A stretch of DNA of 64,000 bases from Lachnospiraceae bacterium UBA3804 (GCA_002368665.1 DFEK01000008.1:1-64000), one strand, 5' to 3'; positions 8,722 to 16,704 are shown, numbered from the stretch's first letter. Numbers and translations are program-made. The notes: generated by a model not told the origin, from the sequence alone.

Positions 8722-9019
8722 CAGCTTTAGAGCATTTTTATCCGGTTGTGGTAAAATTAAGGTGGTCTAAGATAGCTGACAGTAAAATTGGAGGGTTAGC
8801 TATGCTGAAAATCATTATTCCCGGTGCTGGGTATGAGGAATCATTTTTAAAACAACCAAAGATGTATAAAAGAGCAAAGTATACCCAAAATATATGATGG
8901 GAGTAGTATCTTCTGGAGACGGAGTGATGTTTGACTCCGGGGGTGGTTGAATATAGCATTGCCCGCGAACAGGGAACATGATAAAATTTTGGTATGAGAA
9001 TTCTTTCAGGAGGTGTATT
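8722..9019. other. 298-bp gap without a convincing gene
   Basis: Two tiny overlapping frames occur. ATG 8802 (site GGAGG) reads 32 codons, and ATG 8898 overlaps its stop and reads 17 codons. They look like debris rather than a gene. The 13-mer GATGTTTGACTCC near 8925 recurs at about 10778, next to the decayed REP-like element. No terminator with a T-run is evident behind the ORF6N gene. Confidence 0.4.
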
Positions 9020-9718
9020 ATGCGAATGAACAAAAGACTTGTGGCACTTTTCATGGCAACCGTAATGGTTCTTGCACTTACGGCTTGTGCAAAGACAAAT
9101 AACACCACTCCGACCGGCTCCAATCAGCAGGCAGATCAGGGACAGACTCAGGATGCGGATAACGGAAATGGCGGAACGGACGTGAATGCATCCGCAGATC
9201 AGATGGTTGTTCCCGCCAAACTGACCGGTAAACTGAATCTGATCGAAATGGATGACAGAGATCCTTCCGTTCTTCGCGGTGTGCGCATCAGCGGATTATC
9301 CGCCGGTACGGGTGATGGCTTCAATGGCAGGGATTCGTCCCTGGATGATGTCCGTTGTGTCTTTGAGTTAAATGAGTGGGTGGAATTTTATCCCGATATC
9401 GACAAAGAGTACGGATTGCGTGTATGGATTCTTGAGCATCGTGACGATCATGAGTTTTATAAAACATGTGACTTTGCCGATGTAATGCCCGGATTTGCGG
9501 GATACTGTGATCTTCATTATCCGGCAGACGAGGAAAACCCCGATGAATGGTGTTGGGGCAGCTTCTACCTGAATCCGGATGACCACGGTGCAGGCTATTA
9601 TGATTTCGTTTTCACCTATGATGGCAAAGCGATAGCAACGCTTGTGACACGCTTCTATAATGAAAATGAGTTAAGTGCCAAGAGCGATGCCGATCTGGAA
9701 TCTCTTATGCGTGAATAA
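9020..9718 (+). CDS. lipoprotein of unknown function
   Basis: 232 residues from ATG 9020, which has AGGAGG 6 nt upstream. An in-frame extension to 8978 lacks a ribosome site. The signal peptide ends in 'LTAC' and is followed by a Thr/Gln/Asp/Asn-rich spacer of about 40 residues. The remaining 170 residues are rich in Asp, Trp and aromatic residues with beta character ('WVEFYPDIDKEYGLRVWI', 'DDHGAGYYDFVFTY'). It is probably a cell-surface protein. No family was recognised. A strong terminator follows. Confidence 0.7.
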   Translation: MRMNKRLVALFMATVMVLALTACAKTNNTTPTGSNQQADQGQTQDADNGNGGTDVNASADQMVVPAKLTGKLNLIEMDDRDPSVLRGVRISGLSAGTGDGFNGRDSSLDDVRCVFELNEWVEFYPDIDKEYGLRVWILEHRDDHEFYKTCDFADVMPGFAGYCDLHYPADEENPDEWCWGSFYLNPDDHGAGYYDFVFTYDGKAIATLVTRFYNENELSAKSDADLESLMRE

Positions 9719-9743
9719 GAATTGATTCATCGGAATAATGTTA

Positions 9744-9770
9744 TGAAAAGAGCCGGCCAGGCTCTTTTCA
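9744..9770 (+). terminator. intrinsic terminator after the lipoprotein gene
   Basis: An 11-bp stem TGAAAAGAGCC/GGCTCTTTTCA around the loop GGCCA, with the U-rich stretch inside and after the right arm. It lies between the lipoprotein stop and the EamA start, which argues against the longer EamA reading that begins at 9722. Confidence 0.75.
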
Positions 9771-9799
9771 TTTCGCAAAGAGACGGCGGTACGGACCAA

Positions 9800-10765
9800 A
9801 TGCAAACTTCGACTCTGAAAAAAGAAATATTGACGATCCTCGGGGTAATGCTTTGCTCCTTTTTGTGGGGCAGTGCATTTCCCGGGATTAAGATCGGGTA
9901 TTCTTTATGGAACATTGCGTCAGGCGATACATGGAGAATTATCCGTTTTGCCGGATTCCGCTTCTTTCTGGCGGGCATCCTGGTAATTGCAATCGGCAGT
10001 CTGATGAAGAAGAAATTCCTCTTTCCAAAGAAAAACGAATGGGGGAAGATCCTCTTGCTAAGCCTTTTTCAAACCATCGGACAGTATGTTTTCTTCTATA
10101 TCGGCCTGGCACATACAAGCGGAGTAAACTCCGCGGTGGTCGATTCCCTGACGGTTTTCTTCGCTATTCTGGTTGCCTGTTTTATCTTTCGTACGGAGCG
10201 GCTTACCGTACGGAAAATCTTAGGATGTATCCTGGGTCTTGCAGGCATAATCTTAATCAATATTACGTCGGAAGGGTTTACATTTCACCCACTCGGAGAC
10301 GGTCTTGTCGCCCTGTCGGCACTTTGCTACGGCGTTTCCTCAAACATGATTAAAAAATATGCCAAAGACCACGATACGGTGCTCTTCAGCGGCTATCAGT
10401 TTGCGCTCGGCGGTCTGATCATGACCGTTTTCGGACAGACGGGCGTTTGGCTGCTTCATGAACCGTCTGCGTCGCAGCAGGAGATTTCGTATCTTCCCGC
10501 GCTCGGAATGCTTGTGTATCTTGCGCTGGTATCCAGCGTTGCCTATACCCTATGGGGGATCTTACTTCGGACAAACGATGTCTCGAAGATCTCAATCTTC
10601 GGTTTCATCAATCCGGTAATCGGAGTTGTTTTATCCGCAATTCTGCTGAAAGAAACGGGCACGCTCGGAATCCGTTATTTCCTGGCTCTTCTGCTGATCA
10701 GTTTGGGAATTGTCATTGTGAACATTAAGGTTACGAAGGGGAAGGAACTAAAGGGACGGGGTTAG
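9800..10765 (+). CDS. EamA/DMT-family transporter
   Basis: 321 residues from ATG 9800. The frame stays open to 9722, but that extension would lie across the terminator at 9744-9770. About ten hydrophobic helices are arranged as two EamA repeats, with family signatures 'FLWGSAFPGIKIGY' in helix 1, 'GVNSAVVDSLTVFFAIL' in the first repeat and 'IFGFINPVIGVVLS' in the second. DMT transporters export or import metabolites such as amino acids. The substrate is unknown. The gene ends inside a decayed REP-like element and a terminator follows at 10833. Confidence 0.85.
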   Translation: MQTSTLKKEILTILGVMLCSFLWGSAFPGIKIGYSLWNIASGDTWRIIRFAGFRFFLAGILVIAIGSLMKKKFLFPKKNEWGKILLLSLFQTIGQYVFFYIGLAHTSGVNSAVVDSLTVFFAILVACFIFRTERLTVRKILGCILGLAGIILINITSEGFTFHPLGDGLVALSALCYGVSSNMIKKYAKDHDTVLFSGYQFALGGLIMTVFGQTGVWLLHEPSASQQEISYLPALGMLVYLALVSSVAYTLWGILLRTNDVSKISIFGFINPVIGVVLSAILLKETGTLGIRYFLALLLISLGIVIVNIKVTKGKELKGRG

Positions 10766-10772
10766 TGGTCCA
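10744..10772. repeat. decayed REP-like element
   Basis: The right half GGGGTTAGTGGTCCATTTTG (10759-10777 region) closely matches the right half of the element at 131-150. The expected left arm at 10744-10750 matches TGGACCA at only four of seven positions. The stop codon of the EamA gene lies inside it. Confidence 0.35.
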
Positions 10773-10832
10773 TTTTGATGTTTGACTCCATGATCCTTTG
10801 ACACGCATAAACGCAGTAAAATCAATACTTAG

Positions 10833-10856
10833 AAGGCGGTTTCGGCCGCCTTTTTT
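10833..10856 (+). terminator. intrinsic terminator, intron target site
   Basis: Stem AAGGCGG/CCGCCTT with loop TTTCGG, followed by a T-run. It ends the EamA transcript, and the group II intron begins within a few bases downstream. This is the known insertion preference of group IIC introns. Confidence 0.8.
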
Positions 10857-10859
10857 GGT

Positions 10860-12713
10860 TTGCGCGCCATGGGCGCGCTCTAACGGGTGCAAGTCCCGAA
10901 CACGCCCAGATAGTGGGAAGTGTATAGCCGAACAGCAAGGGTGTCCATCGTGAGGTGGAATCTGAAGGAAGCTGTAAGCAAATCTCTGGTCCGACGGACA
11001 GAAATCACATATAAGGCTAGGCTACGAGAGATAAGTTGGCCAAAAGCAACGAAGTCTAATAACTATCACTTTTGTAGTAGCAGAGTAAATGTGGCGGATA
11101 TATGGAGAGAAAGAGCGCGCACCTTAAGCGTGGAGGTCTCACAGAGGTTGCATTAGCCTAGTAACAACGAACTGTGAGAAGTCAGCCGAACCCATAGTAG
11201 CGAAGAAGTCTCTGTAATGGAGATGGAGTGAAGGGGTGAACAATCAATAAGTTTGAGTATGTCTCGTGTTGCAGAGATGACAACATCTGCCGTAACCAAT
11301 CGGGATAAAGATGGCCAAATCAAGCGAGGCGGAAAGGAAAGAACGCATGGACACAAGTAGTCTAATGGAGCAGATACTATCTAGCGATAATCTCAACAGA
11401 GCATATCTGCAAGTCGTACGAAACAAAGGTGCGGAGGGAGTGGACGGAATGAAGTACACAGAACTCAAAGAACATCTTGAAAAGAACGGCGATATCATCA
11501 AGGAACAGCTGAGGACAAGAAAGTATAAACCTCAGCCGGTACGAAGAGTGGAGATACCAAAGCCTGATGGTGGTGTCAGAAACCTAGGAGTACCAACAGT
11601 AACAGACAGATTCATACAACAAGCCATAGCACAGGTTTTAACACCAATCTATGAGGAACAATTTCATGACCACAGTTATGGATTCAGACCTAATAGATGT
11701 GCACAGCAAGCAATCCTAACAGCGCTCGACATGATGAATGACGGTAATGATTGGATTGTAGATATTGACTTGGAAAAGTTCTTTGACACAGTAAATCACG
11801 ACAAACTTATGACTATCATAGGTAGAACTATTAAAGATGGAGACGTCATTTCTATCGTTAGAAAATACCTAGTCAGTGGAATCATGATTGATGATGAGTA
11901 TGAGGACTCTATAGTGGGAACACCACAAGGAGGAAATCTCTCGCCATTATTGGCAAACATCATGCTGAATGAACTTGATAAGGAAATGGAAAAGCGAGGG
12001 CTTAACTTTGTAAGATACGCAGATGATTGTATCATCATGGTTGGTAGTGAAATGTCTGCTAATAGAGTCATGAGAAATATCTCTCGATTCATTGAGGAGA
12101 AACTAGGTCTCAAGGTCAACATGACCAAGAGTAAAGTGGACAAGCCGCAAGGACTTAAATACCTTGGATTCGGATTCTACTTTGATTCCAGGGCGCATCA
12201 GTTTAAGGCAAAACCACATGCAAAATCAGTAGCGAAGTTTAAGAAGAGGATGAAAGAACTTACTTGTCGTAGTTGGGGCGTCAGCAACAGCTATAAAGTG
12301 GAGAAACTTAATCAGCTCATCAGAGGATGGATTAACTACTTTAAGATAGGTAGCATGAGACATCTGTGTAGAGAAATGGATAAACAGATCCGTTATAGAC
12401 TTCGTATGTGTATTTGGAAGCATTGGAAAACTCCGCAGAATAGAGCTAAGAATTTGATGAAGCTGGACGTACCAAGATGGGCAGCGTATAGAATCGCATA
12501 CTGTGGAGACCGATATGCAAGACTCGCCCACAATGGATGGGTGCAAAAGGCTATAAGTACAAAGAGACTAACCTCATTCGGACTAATCTCTATGGTAGAC
12601 TACTACACCAAAAGGTGTGTTACTTGTTAAGTTGATTGAACCGCCGTGTACCGAACGGTACGCACGGTGGTGTGAGAGGTCGGGAGATTAATTAAATCTC
12701 CCTCCTACTCGAT
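10860..12713 (+). mobile_element. group IIC intron
   Basis: About 1.85 kb. The 5' part starts with the stem GCGCGCC/GGCGCGC (10862-10878) and a structured domain I region up to the maturase ORF. Behind the ORF, a domain-V-like hairpin (about 12640-12672, stem CCGCCGTG/CACGGTGG with an internal GAACGGTA) and a domain-VI-like hairpin (GGGAGATT/AATCTCCC, 12682-12702) lead to the 3' end CTACTCGAT at about 12713. The intron sits directly behind the terminator at 10833-10856, as class C introns prefer, and the maturase lacks an endonuclease domain, also a class C trait. The exact 5' base is uncertain because UUGCG is found where GUGYG is expected. Confidence 0.8.
11311..12630 (+). CDS. ltrA: group II intron reverse transcriptase/maturase
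   Basis: 439 residues, encoded inside the intron. The reverse transcriptase domain spans about 45-290, with 'VRRVEIPKPDGG', 'YGFRPNRCAQQAI', 'DIDLEKFFDTVNHD', 'GTPQGGNLSPLLANI' and the catalytic 'YADD'. A maturase (X) domain follows ('LIRGWINYFKIG', 'RLRMCIWKHWK'). There is no HNH endonuclease domain, and the length matches class C proteins of about 420-440 residues. It helps the intron splice and insert new copies by reverse transcription. All catalytic residues appear intact, so the copy may be active. Confidence 0.95.
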   Translation: MAKSSEAERKERMDTSSLMEQILSSDNLNRAYLQVVRNKGAEGVDGMKYTELKEHLEKNGDIIKEQLRTRKYKPQPVRRVEIPKPDGGVRNLGVPTVTDRFIQQAIAQVLTPIYEEQFHDHSYGFRPNRCAQQAILTALDMMNDGNDWIVDIDLEKFFDTVNHDKLMTIIGRTIKDGDVISIVRKYLVSGIMIDDEYEDSIVGTPQGGNLSPLLANIMLNELDKEMEKRGLNFVRYADDCIIMVGSEMSANRVMRNISRFIEEKLGLKVNMTKSKVDKPQGLKYLGFGFYFDSRAHQFKAKPHAKSVAKFKKRMKELTCRSWGVSNSYKVEKLNQLIRGWINYFKIGSMRHLCREMDKQIRYRLRMCIWKHWKTPQNRAKNLMKLDVPRWAAYRIAYCGDRYARLAHNGWVQKAISTKRLTSFGLISMVDYYTKRCVTC

Positions 12714-12724
12714 TATTTTGTTGT

Positions 12725-12803
12725 GCAATACGTAGAAAAATCGCGATTTTCCCGTGGGGCATGGGAAAGTGTATTGCGGCTAATTTTATGGATATGCTAT
12801 GAT
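12725..12803 (+). promoter_or_regulatory. palindromic stretch and promoter before the Rpn-like fragment
   Basis: GCAATAC (12725-12731) and GTATTGC (12771-12777) bracket nested palindromes, including the 14-bp AAAATCGCGATTTT. The right arm contains TTGCGG (12774-12779), followed after 18 nt by TATGAT (12798-12803), a plausible promoter for the genes at 12821-13328. Confidence 0.4.
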
Positions 12804-12829
12804 TTGCCTATAGAGATGAGGTGGTCAAA

Positions 12830-13060
12830 GTGACGGAAATCGATATGACATTTGAAACGAGAGAAGAACTCATCCGCAGAGATTCCCTGGAAGAAGGAAT
12901 AGAGATTGGAAGAGAAGAAGGAAAGAAACAGGCAATAGCATCTATGATTAGTAAAGGGCTGTTGACCGTAACTCAGGGCGCTGAAGAACTTGGAATCAGT
13001 GAAGAAGAGTTACAAAGAATTGTAACGTGTGCGGATCCTGTTACAAAGGAGGAACAATAA
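12830..13060 (+). CDS. C-terminal remnant of an Rpn/PD-(D/E)xK transposase-like protein
   Basis: 76 residues from GTG 12830 (site GAGG); GTG 12821 is also possible. The segment 'EELIRRDSLEEGIEIGREEGKKQ' followed by a small helical tail ('TVTQGAEELGISEEELQRI') is typical of the extreme C-terminus of Rpn/YhgA-like nuclease-transposases. The catalytic PD-(D/E)xK core and N-terminus are missing. An upstream promoter and a stop codon close to the next start suggest it is still transcribed with the zinc-ribbon gene. It may be a remnant or a small free-standing product. Confidence 0.5.
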   Translation: MTEIDMTFETREELIRRDSLEEGIEIGREEGKKQAIASMISKGLLTVTQGAEELGISEEELQRIVTCADPVTKEEQ

Positions 13061-13061
13061 A

Positions 13062-13328
13062 ATGTACTATGTACCGGATGGAACACAACTTGCCGGATTC
13101 TATGAGTGCGAGGACTGCGACAGCAGGTTTTTGAATATTCGAATAGTCCCGAGAATGGTTTGTCCATATTGCGGAAAAGCAGTGGATATGGAAATCGGAC
13201 CCGATGATGAAACGCCGGTTGAGAGGGAAGCTGCCAAACTCCTTCAGACAGTGGAAGGCGAGGATGTGGAAAAGTATGACACGCTGTTAAGCCTTGCCGT
13301 CACGGGTGGCGATTACAACTGGATTTGA
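13062..13328 (+). CDS. zinc-ribbon protein of unknown function
   Basis: 88 residues from ATG 13062, preceded by a strong AAGGAGG site that overlaps the end of the upstream remnant. Two CxxC pairs ('CEDC' near residue 16 and 'CPYC' near residue 36) form a zinc ribbon. The rest is acidic and helical. No enzymatic motif is visible. The neighbours are a transposase-like remnant and an acetyltransferase. Confidence 0.65.
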   Translation: MYYVPDGTQLAGFYECEDCDSRFLNIRIVPRMVCPYCGKAVDMEIGPDDETPVEREAAKLLQTVEGEDVEKYDTLLSLAVTGGDYNWI

Positions 13329-13367
13329 CAACCAAAAACGCTGTAATTAGGAGAGTGTGGAAGAATT

Positions 13368-13835
13368 ATGGAAATACGTAAAGCAATCAAAACAGACATT
13401 CCGGGAATTTTGGAATTGCTGCTTCAGGTGGATATGGTACACCATAACGGAAGGCCGGATCTTTTTAAGGGACCGGCAACGAAATATAATGAATCGGAAC
13501 TGGAGCATATCCTAAGTACGCCCGAAACGCCGGTATTCGTCTGTGTGGACGACGGGAAGGTCCTGGGACACGCTTTCTGCGTTTATAAGCAGGAGGTGGG
13601 CAATTCCGTTTTGACCGATATTAAAACTTTGTACATTGACGATATCTGTGTCGATGAAAACATGCGCGGCAAACATATCGGAAAGATGCTTTATGAGCAT
13701 GTTCTTGAGTATGCGAAGCAGAACGGATTCTATAATATCACCTTAAACGTCTGGAACTGCAATCCGGGCGCTATCCGGTTCTATGAGGCCATGGGCTTTG
13801 AGGTGCAAAAATTCGGTATGGAGAGAATACTTTGA
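13368..13835 (+). CDS. GNAT-family N-acetyltransferase
   Basis: 155 residues with the GNAT fold. The N-terminal 'IRKAIKTDIPGILELL' strand-helix is followed by motif A 'LYIDDICVDENMRGKHIGKMLYEHV', with the acetyl-CoA pyrophosphate loop R-G-x-x-I-G. Motif B is 'NITLNVWNCNPGAIRFYEAMGF'. Substrate is not predictable, and the family includes RimI-like and small-molecule acetyltransferases. AGGAGAG lies about 12 nt before ATG 13368. Confidence 0.9.
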   Translation: MEIRKAIKTDIPGILELLLQVDMVHHNGRPDLFKGPATKYNESELEHILSTPETPVFVCVDDGKVLGHAFCVYKQEVGNSVLTDIKTLYIDDICVDENMRGKHIGKMLYEHVLEYAKQNGFYNITLNVWNCNPGAIRFYEAMGFEVQKFGMERIL

Positions 13836-13875
13836 CACCTTCACAAGGGTGATATGATTCTCATTCTGAATCTTA

Positions 13876-13911
13876 AGCCGGGTTCCCGGCTCCGAGGATG
13901 GTTACCATCCT
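13876..13911. other. tandem hairpins in the 205-bp gap before hicA
   Basis: AGCCGGG-TT-CCCGGCT (13876-13891) is followed 3 nt later by AGGATGG-TTA-CCATCCT (13895-13911). No T-run follows, so they are not plain terminators. They could be a structured 3' end of the acetyltransferase transcript or a REP-like element. Confidence 0.4.
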
Positions 13912-13999
13912 ATGTGGATTATTCCTGTTTAAATGCAACTTCATATTTGGGGATTTAAGGGTTATTTGCCTAATTAAACATTCCCCTTCTATTTTTGTA

Positions 14000-14028
14000 T
14001 TGACACCATATATGACACCATTTATTAT
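14000..14028 (+). promoter_or_regulatory. hicAB promoter with direct-repeat operator
   Basis: TTGACA (14000-14005), 17 nt, TATTAT (14023-14028). The 9-mer TGACACCAT occurs twice, at 14001-14009 and 14013-14021, spaced 12 bp and covering the -35 box and spacer. HicB carries a ribbon-helix-helix DNA-binding domain, so autorepression at these repeats is plausible. The predicted transcript start (about 14035) is only some 6 nt before the hicA start codon. Confidence 0.6.
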
Positions 14029-14040
14029 GAAAGGAGAAGC

Positions 14041-14292
14041 ATGTCAAAATTTGATAAATTATTGGTGAGAATAAGAAATCTCGATAAGAATATGAGATTT
14101 GTCGAACTTCAGAAGGTTCTCGAGTTTTATGGTTATGAAATGTATGCGCCATCGAGCGGGAGTAGTCACCGAACATTTCGAAAGAAGGGATGTGTTCCGA
14201 TTACGATTCCGCTACATGAACCGATTAAAAGAGCCTATGTGGAGATGGTAAAAGAAGTGGTCGAAGGAGGCCAAGCGAATGAAGAGGAATAA
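14041..14292 (+). CDS. hicA: HicA-type toxin (mRNA interferase)
   Basis: 83 residues with the HicA dsRBD-like fold. A helix 'RFVELQKVLEFYGYEM' leads into the catalytic strand 'GSSHRTFRKKG', where His43 is the expected active-site residue, and ends with 'IPLHEPIKRAYVEMVKEVV'. HicA toxins cut mRNA during translation and are neutralised by HicB. The gene order toxin first, then antitoxin, and the 14-nt overlap with hicB are typical. AAGGAG lies just upstream of ATG 14041. Confidence 0.9.
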   Translation: MSKFDKLLVRIRNLDKNMRFVELQKVLEFYGYEMYAPSSGSSHRTFRKKGCVPITIPLHEPIKRAYVEMVKEVVEGGQANEEE

Positions 14293-14686
14293 AAAAAATC
14301 TGAATTATTATTTGTCACTGCCTTATCGTATGGAATTGATTCCTGATTCGGTTGAAGGGGGCTACACGGCATGGTATCCGGAATTACCAGGATGCCTTAC
14401 TTGTGGAGAAACAATTGAAGAAGTTGTTGCAAATGCATTGGATGCAAAAAAAGAGTGGCTGAAAGCGGCTTTGGAAGATAAAATAGAAATTGAAGAGCCA
14501 TGTACGGCTGATAATTCATCAGAATTTTCAGGACAGTTCAAATTGCGTATTCCGAAAACACTTCACCATACGCTTTCAAATCACGCTAAAAAGGAAGGAA
14601 TAAGCATGAATCAATATTGTTTATACCTTCTGTCAATGAATGATTCTATTGTATCAGGGACTCTGAGGAACGAGTTTAAACTCTAA
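14279..14686 (+). CDS. hicB: HicB-type antitoxin
   Basis: 135 residues. The N-terminal partial RNase-H fold has 'YTAWYPELPGCLTCGETIEEVVANA', the HicB hallmark that masks the toxin active site. The C-terminus 'LRIPKTLHHTLSNHAKKEG' with 'MNQYCLYLLSM' is a ribbon-helix-helix DNA-binding motif. It should therefore both block HicA and repress the hicAB promoter, which has 9-bp direct repeats. Its start overlaps the hicA end, so translation is coupled. Confidence 0.9.
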   Translation: MKRNKKNLNYYLSLPYRMELIPDSVEGGYTAWYPELPGCLTCGETIEEVVANALDAKKEWLKAALEDKIEIEEPCTADNSSEFSGQFKLRIPKTLHHTLSNHAKKEGISMNQYCLYLLSMNDSIVSGTLRNEFKL

Positions 14687-14722
14687 GGAAAAAGTATTTA
14701 TGGGTACAAGCGGAGGTAAGAA

Positions 14723-15595
14723 ATGCAATATACGATTGAAAACGACAAAATGAAATGTACCATTGATTCCCACGGCGCGGAGCTTCGAAGCATTGTGAAA
14801 AAGGCGGATGGCAGGGAAGTGATGTGGAATGCCGATCCCGCATTCTGGAATCGTACATCGCCCGTTCTTTTCCCTTTCGTGGGAGGCGTAAAGGATAAAA
14901 AGTATCGCTACGCGGGTTCGGAATATACCATCGCGCAGCATGGATTTGCGAGGGATATGGAGTTTACGCTCGAGAGCAAAGCCACGGATGAAATATGGTT
15001 TGTGCTCATCGAGAACGAAGAAAGCCTTTCCAAATATCCGTTTAAATTCATGCTCCGTATCGGATATGTTTTGGACGGCAGCGAATTGTCCGTAAACTGG
15101 GAAGTGACGAATACAAATGATTCGGATATGTATTTTGCGATCGGAGCACATCCTGCGTTTGCCGTACCGACACTTGCCGGACATTCGTTTAAACTCTACG
15201 ACAAAACCGGCGATGCGGTTGCAACGCTGCAGAATCGTATTTTCGGCCTCGGTGGATGCGTAACCGAACGGTTTGAAGAAGTATATACGCCGGATGGTGT
15301 GATTGAGATTGATGAAGAACTGTTCGATAACGATGCGCTTGTGATTGAGAACGGACAGGTCGGAAGAGTGGATCTTTTGGATTCCAAGGGGGCTATGATG
15401 GTTTCCGTGAAGTTTGATGCGCCGCTTGTAGGGCTTTGGTCACCACCTCACAAAAATGCTCCGTTTGTCTGTATCGAACCGTGGTACGGAAGATGTGATT
15501 GCGAGACTTTTACCGGAGAATTGCAGGAACGGGAGTTCGAACAGAAACTTAAGGCCGGAGAGGTGTTCAAGGCTGATTATTCGATAGGAATTTAA
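14723..15595 (+). CDS. aldose 1-epimerase family protein (LacX type)
   Basis: 290 residues of the galactose-mutarotase beta-sandwich fold. Visible signatures are 'GAELRSIVKKADGREVMW', 'PVLFPFVGG', the active-site 'QHGFARDMEF' and 'IGAHPAFAVP' histidines, and the late catalytic Glu in 'CIEPWYG'. LacX-like proteins probably interconvert sugar anomers. Natural substrates are unclear. A good GGAGG lies before ATG 14723. The next two genes follow at 11 nt and by overlap, so the three form one operon. Confidence 0.85.
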   Translation: MQYTIENDKMKCTIDSHGAELRSIVKKADGREVMWNADPAFWNRTSPVLFPFVGGVKDKKYRYAGSEYTIAQHGFARDMEFTLESKATDEIWFVLIENEESLSKYPFKFMLRIGYVLDGSELSVNWEVTNTNDSDMYFAIGAHPAFAVPTLAGHSFKLYDKTGDAVATLQNRIFGLGGCVTERFEEVYTPDGVIEIDEELFDNDALVIENGQVGRVDLLDSKGAMMVSVKFDAPLVGLWSPPHKNAPFVCIEPWYGRCDCETFTGELQEREFEQKLKAGEVFKADYSIGI

Positions 15596-15606
15596 GGAGG
15601 ATACAA

Positions 15607-16053
15607 ATGAACGACAAGAGATCTAAAATTGCATTGGTTTTGGCGACATTGGCCCTTGTACTTGCACTTGGTTGTACATACTTTATCATACTGGGGCTGG
15701 TAAAAAAGCAGCCCGCGCCGCCTGCGGAGGAAGAGGGCGATATTCAGTATGTTCTGTATCTCGGAACGAATGACAAAGACACCAATAAGCCTGTATTTGA
15801 ACCTGAAGAGGCAAAGACGAAACTGAAGGGAATCCTGATTGACTTTATGGGCGGATATACCATTCAGGATGCAAACGGCGGATGGATCGGTGATGACGGA
15901 ACCGAGTATCAGGAGTATACGCTGGTTGTTTACTTAAGCGATACAACCGAGGATCAGGTGCATGCGCTTTGCGATACCCTGATTGATACCTATAATCAGT
16001 CGTCCTTGCTGATTCAGATGAACAAGACCAAGACGGAATTTTATTCGAAATGA
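15607..16053 (+). CDS. membrane-anchored small protein, DUF3574-like
   Basis: 148 residues. An N-terminal helix at about 9-33 anchors the protein with the remainder outside. The soluble part 'VLYLGTNDKDTNKPVFEPEEAK' and the ending 'YTLVVYLSDTTEDQVHALCDTL' follow the ferredoxin-like pattern of DUF3574. Function is unknown. The GGAGG site overlaps the end of the epimerase gene, and the last bases (ATGA) overlap the possible first ATG of the next gene. Confidence 0.65.
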   Translation: MNDKRSKIALVLATLALVLALGCTYFIILGLVKKQPAPPAEEEGDIQYVLYLGTNDKDTNKPVFEPEEAKTKLKGILIDFMGGYTIQDANGGWIGDDGTEYQEYTLVVYLSDTTEDQVHALCDTLIDTYNQSSLLIQMNKTKTEFYSK

Positions 16054-16061
16054 GGGAAGAC

Positions 16062-16607
16062 ATGGAACTGTTTAACGGAAGACCGGAAAAAACGGAGGGC
16101 AGACTGCCACGAGAGATACATACATATGACTTTCTCGATAACATCGGAATCGAATATCTGCGCACAGATCACGAGCGTGCAGACAATATGGAAGCCTGCA
16201 ACGTAATTGATGCGATTCTCGGAGTGACCATCTGCAAGAATTTGTTTCTTTGCAACAGACAGAAAACCAATTTTTATCTGTTGATGATGCCCGGGGACAA
16301 GAAGTTTAAAACCAAGGAACTGTCGTCGCAGATTAATTCCGCAAGGCTTTCCTTTGCTGAACCGGAGGATATGGTAAAGTACTTAGACATCGAACCCGGT
16401 GCTGTCAGCATCATGGGCCTGATGAACGATACGGAACATCACGTTCAGCTTCTGATTGATGAAGATGTTCTGAAGGATGAATATCTCGGCTGCCATCCCT
16501 GTGTTTGCACATCGAGCCTGAAACTGAAAACAAAGGATGTCATAGATATATTCCTTCCTGCGACCGGACACGGTTACAAGACCGTACATCTGGTGGGAGA
16601 AGATTAA
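16062..16607 (+). CDS. YbaK/ProX-family aminoacyl-tRNA deacylase
   Basis: 181 residues from ATG 16062, which has AGGGAAG just upstream. ATG 16050 is also in frame and overlaps the previous stop. The YbaK domain is recognised from 'FLDNIGIEYLRTDHERADNME', 'CKNLFLCNRQKTNFYLLMM', 'LSFAEPEDMVKYLDIEPGAVSIMGLMND' and the Lys of the 'K-x-K' core. These enzymes hydrolyse mischarged tRNA such as Ala-tRNA(Pro). It is the last gene of the epimerase operon. Downstream, the original terminator has been split by the composite element. Confidence 0.85.
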   Translation: MELFNGRPEKTEGRLPREIHTYDFLDNIGIEYLRTDHERADNMEACNVIDAILGVTICKNLFLCNRQKTNFYLLMMPGDKKFKTKELSSQINSARLSFAEPEDMVKYLDIEPGAVSIMGLMNDTEHHVQLLIDEDVLKDEYLGCHPCVCTSSLKLKTKDVIDIFLPATGHGYKTVHLVGED

Positions 16608-16704
16608 GATACATCAATGTCATTCTGAATATCCAAGAAGTACTTCTCAGATAAACCAAAGAATTTGGCAAATTAGAATTAGGAAAAGATAAAAAAACGG
16701 GGAA

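Noticed and set aside
8802..8948. Two overlapping mini-ORFs (32 and 17 codons)
   Set aside because: One has a GGAGG site, but the products resemble nothing, overlap in different frames, and look like debris.
30..9000. Integrative element with att sites at tRNA-Ala
   Set aside because: I found no second copy of the tRNA 3' end and no integrase, so only an island of unknown origin can be proposed.
9722..9799. Longer N-terminus for the EamA transporter
   Set aside because: The extension runs through a strong terminator hairpin and lacks a ribosome site.
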